A DNA stretch of 64,000 nt from Dyadobacter sp. CY345. GTDB lineage: Bacteria; Bacteroidota; Bacteroidia; Cytophagales; Spirosomataceae. Below, one piece after another: positions 63,961 through 64,000 of this stretch (the first letter of the stretch is position 1; each line of letters opens with the position of its first letter). The stretch lies in assembly GCF_021502725.1 (NCBI RefSeq), contig NZ_JAKFFS010000005.1, positions 434,001 through 498,000 on the forward strand. Reading direction: 5' to 3'. Made by a program: the position numbers and the translations under genes. Under the pieces are notes generated by a model, which had not been told where the DNA came from, did not search any database, and saw nothing but the letters and a program-made list of their open reading frames with translations.

Positions 63961-64000
63961 GTATTACCGACTAAACAACAAAGTATTCTTTTTATTTTAG

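Overview
The window looks like chromosome of a Bacteroidota bacterium, most likely a Cytophagales/Spirosomaceae relative (Dyadobacter-like; this is inferred, no marker gene is present). The evidence is four SusC/SusD transporter pairs, an ECF sigma/FecR pair next to a TonB receptor with an STN domain, a type IX secretion C-terminal sorting domain, AT-rich intergenic DNA and TAnnTTTG promoter elements. No rRNA, tRNA or CRISPR array was seen.

Region A (1-18000, minus strand) is a polysaccharide utilisation locus. Read in transcription order it holds ECF sigma factor, FecR anti-sigma, SusC with STN domain, SusD, a second SusC without the usual N-terminal domain, a second SusD, a Tat-exported Gfo/Idh/MocA protein, a jelly-roll lipoprotein, a PL9-like beta-helix protein, a GH28-like beta-helix protein and a TIM-barrel protein cut by the window edge. 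A pectin-type substrate is plausible. An 18-bp perfect palindrome of LacI/PurR operator type lies upstream of the sigma gene.

Region B (18500-43760) begins with a sugar-phosphate isomerase-like gene and an IclR regulator (minus). Divergent from these is a roughly 23-kb plus-strand run: SusC, SusD, GH26, two GH39-like clan A enzymes alternating with two GH88/105-type unsaturated uronyl hydrolases, an SSS symporter, an SDR, an RraA-like protein, a heparinase II/III-like lyase without signal peptide, an SGNH esterase, two VOC proteins, an MDR dehydrogenase, KduD, and a T9SS-sorted beta-helix protein. It ends at a strong hairpin. Outer-membrane import, periplasmic trimming, inner-membrane symport and cytosolic uronate catabolism are encoded together. 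The uronate branch has KduD but no recognisable KduI, KdgF or KdgK, so a non-standard route is possible.

Region C (43760-45850) is a graveyard of mobile DNA: an IS21 IstA remnant, a frameshifted tyrosine recombinase with lost catalytic residues, and an IS3-family remnant abutting it.

Region D (45850-53350) holds a secreted PHP-type metallohydrolase, a SusC/SusD pair and a divergent PI-PLC-like protein, separated by a perfect 19-bp hairpin. It may form a phosphodiester or phospholipid-related uptake locus.

Region E (53350-64000) is accessory. It has an AT-rich orphan ORF, a small amber-interrupted ORF, short-chain and extended reductases, three intact AraC regulators plus an SDR-AraC chimeric remnant, two DoxX-like paralogs, a metallophosphoesterase with an outer-membrane-type partner, and a 14-bp tandem repeat upstream of the last AraC gene.
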